NCBI GenBank assembly: GCA_027030825.1
Contig: JALVEM010000019.1
Span: forward strand, 1-5,677
From: Thiohalobacter sp.
GTDB lineage: Bacteria > Pseudomonadota > Gammaproteobacteria > Thiohalobacterales > Thiohalobacteraceae
Reading direction: 5' to 3'
DNA: 5,677 nt
Positions 4,435-5,677 of this stretch are shown piece after piece. The first letter of the stretch is position 1. Each line of letters starts with the position of its first letter. Below the pieces are notes generated by a model. That model was given only the letters and a program-made list of their open reading frames with translations, was not told the origin of the DNA and did not search any database. A program made the position numbers and the translations under genes.

Positions 4435-5677
4435 ATCCGCCTCCGGAACGCCGGACGACCTGTCGCGCCTTCCGCTCACGGCGCTGCGCGGCGTGGGGCC
4501 GGCGCTCGCCGAGAAGCTCGCCCGGCTCGATCTGCACACCGTCGCCGACCTGCTGTTCCATCTGCCGCTGCGCTACGAGGATCGCACCCGGGTGCGGCCG
4601 ATCGGGAACCTGCGGCCGGGCACCTCGGCCCTGATCGAGGCCGAGGTCGATCTGGCCGAGGTGCGCACCACGCGACGCCGCATGCTGCTCGTCCACGTCA
4701 GCGACGGCACCGGCCATCTGCTGCTGCGCTTCTTCCACTTCAATGCCGGCCAGCGCCGGTCCTTCCGGCGCGGCGTGCGCCTGTGGTGTTTCGGCGAGGT
4801 GCGGCGCGGCCCGGCCGGCCTGGAGATGGTGCATCCCGAATACCGGCTGCTGGCCGAGGGTGCCTCGGCACCCCGCGAGCAGCGCCTGCGCGCCATCTAC
4901 CCCGCCACGGAAGGCGTGGGCCAGCGCGTGCTGCAGGGGCTGGTGGGCCAGGCCCTGGACCGGCTGGCGGCGAGGCCCGAGGTCCTGAAGGACTGGCTGG
5001 CCGGTCGGCTGGACGGGCTGCCGCCGCTGCACGAGGCCCTGGAGCGGCTGCACCGACCAAGACCCGGCAGCCGCATCGCCGACGTGACGGGCCAGACCCA
5101 TCCGGCCCGTCGGCGCCTCGCCTTCGAGGAGCTGCTGGCCCACCATCTGAGCCTCCGGCAGCTGCGCCTGCGCGTGCATCGCCATCGCGCCTGGCCGCTC
5201 ACCGGCGACGGGCGGTTGCGTGACCGGCTGCTCGCCGGCCTGCCGTTCTCGCCGACCGCGGCCCAGCGGCGGGTGATGGACGAGATCGCGGCCGATCTGG
5301 CCAGGCCCCGCCCCATGCTGCGTCTGGTGCAGGGCGACGTCGGCTCCGGCAAGACGCTGGTGGCGGTGGTCGCGGCGCTGCAGGCCGCCGAATGCGGGGT
5401 GCAGACCGCCGTCATGGCCCCCACCGAACTGCTCGCCGAGCAGCACTACCGCAGCATCACGGACTGGTGCCGGCCCCTGGGCGTGGAGGTGGCCTGGCTC
5501 TCGGGGCGGCAGAAGGCCGCCGAGCGGCGCCAGGCCCTCGAGCAGGTGGGCAGCGGCCGGGCGGCGATCGTGGTGGGCACCCACGCCCTGTTCCAGGACG
5601 AGGTCGACTATGCCCGGCTGGGACTGGTGATCGTGGATGAGCAGCACCGTTTCGGAGTCCACCAGCGCCTTGCGCTG
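4421..5677 (+). CDS. recG: ATP-dependent DNA helicase RecG, 3'-truncated by the window edge
   Basis: RecG is a superfamily 2 helicase that remodels stalled forks, branch-migrates Holliday junctions and unwinds R- and D-loops. The 419 visible codons are open to the last base; E. coli RecG has 693 residues, so about 270 are missing. The order is a helix-hairpin-helix-like start (LRGVGPALAEKL, 22-33) with LLFHLPLRYEDRT (44-56), the OB-fold wedge domain (about 57-165) containing FFHFNAGQ and MVHPEYR, then helicase domain 1 from about 240: Walker A GDVGSGKT (305-312), MAPTELLAEQH (332-342), GTH (386-388), Walker B DEQH (406-409) and RFGVHQRLAL. Motifs IV-VI lie outside. The start is GTG at 4421: the frame has a TGA at 4412-4414 and the next GTG is at 4493, inside the conserved RGVG. 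No good Shine-Dalgarno is near, which fits coupling to ridA. Confidence 0.96.
   Translation, partial: MTATESASGTPDDLSRLPLTALRGVGPALAEKLARLDLHTVADLLFHLPLRYEDRTRVRPIGNLRPGTSALIEAEVDLAEVRTTRRRMLLVHVSDGTGHLLLRFFHFNAGQRRSFRRGVRLWCFGEVRRGPAGLEMVHPEYRLLAEGASAPREQRLRAIYPATEGVGQRVLQGLVGQALDRLAARPEVLKDWLAGRLDGLPPLHEALERLHRPRPGSRIADVTGQTHPARRRLAFEELLAHHLSLRQLRLRVHRHRAWPLTGDGRLRDRLLAGLPFSPTAAQRRVMDEIAADLARPRPMLRLVQGDVGSGKTLVAVVAALQAAECGVQTAVMAPTELLAEQHYRSITDWCRPLGVEVAWLSGRQKAAERRQALEQVGSGRAAIVVGTHALFQDEVDYARLGLVIVDEQHRFGVHQRLAL

Noticed and set aside
4319..5662. 447-codon open frame on the minus strand opposite recG
   Set aside because: The + strand encodes an unmistakable RecG with helicase motifs over the same bases; the antisense frame is a composition shadow.

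Overview
The window is a stretch of a GC-rich bacterial chromosome holding a conserved housekeeping cluster, all on the + strand: gmk (5' end missing) - rpoZ - spoT - about 0.9 kb of repeats - ridA - recG (3' end missing). All five proteins resemble their gammaproteobacterial counterparts closely. The order gmk-rpoZ-spoT-ridA-recG, with ridA where E. coli has trmH, is the one I associate with Pseudomonas-like and purple-sulfur-type (Chromatiales/Ectothiorhodospiraceae-like) Gammaproteobacteria. That placement is an inference from gene order and composition; I cannot name the genus.

Layout: 1-564 is the GMP kinase lacking its P-loop. 605-871 is the omega subunit of RNA polymerase, with a possible promoter across the gmk stop codon. 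872-986 is a short gap with a good extended -10 promoter candidate for spoT. 987-3158 is a full-length SpoT starting at GTG, with intact (p)ppGpp hydrolase metal ligands and the TGS, Cys-rich and ACT regulatory regions. 3159-4044 has no credible gene but is packed with repeats. 4045-4434 is RidA. 4421-5677 is the first 419 codons of RecG, which starts at GTG inside the end of ridA.

The genes link guanine nucleotide supply to the stringent response. Gmk makes GDP, SpoT makes and destroys (p)ppGpp, and omega carries the N-terminal residues that help form a ppGpp site on RNA polymerase. RidA removes reactive enamine/imine intermediates and RecG remodels stalled forks; they share the locus without an obvious shared pathway.

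The coding regions are ordinary and I see no undescribed enzyme system. The unusual part is the spoT-ridA gap. It is bounded by a 25-bp inverted repeat (24/25 matches) nearly 800 bp apart. Inside are a second 25-bp inverted repeat (24/25), two copies of a ~133-bp palindromic element plus truncated ends, two triple 9-bp arrays, and a 7-bp tandem array just before the ridA ribosome binding site. It looks like a landing pad where several non-autonomous repeat families have nested, and it probably separates ridA-recG transcription from gmk-rpoZ-spoT.
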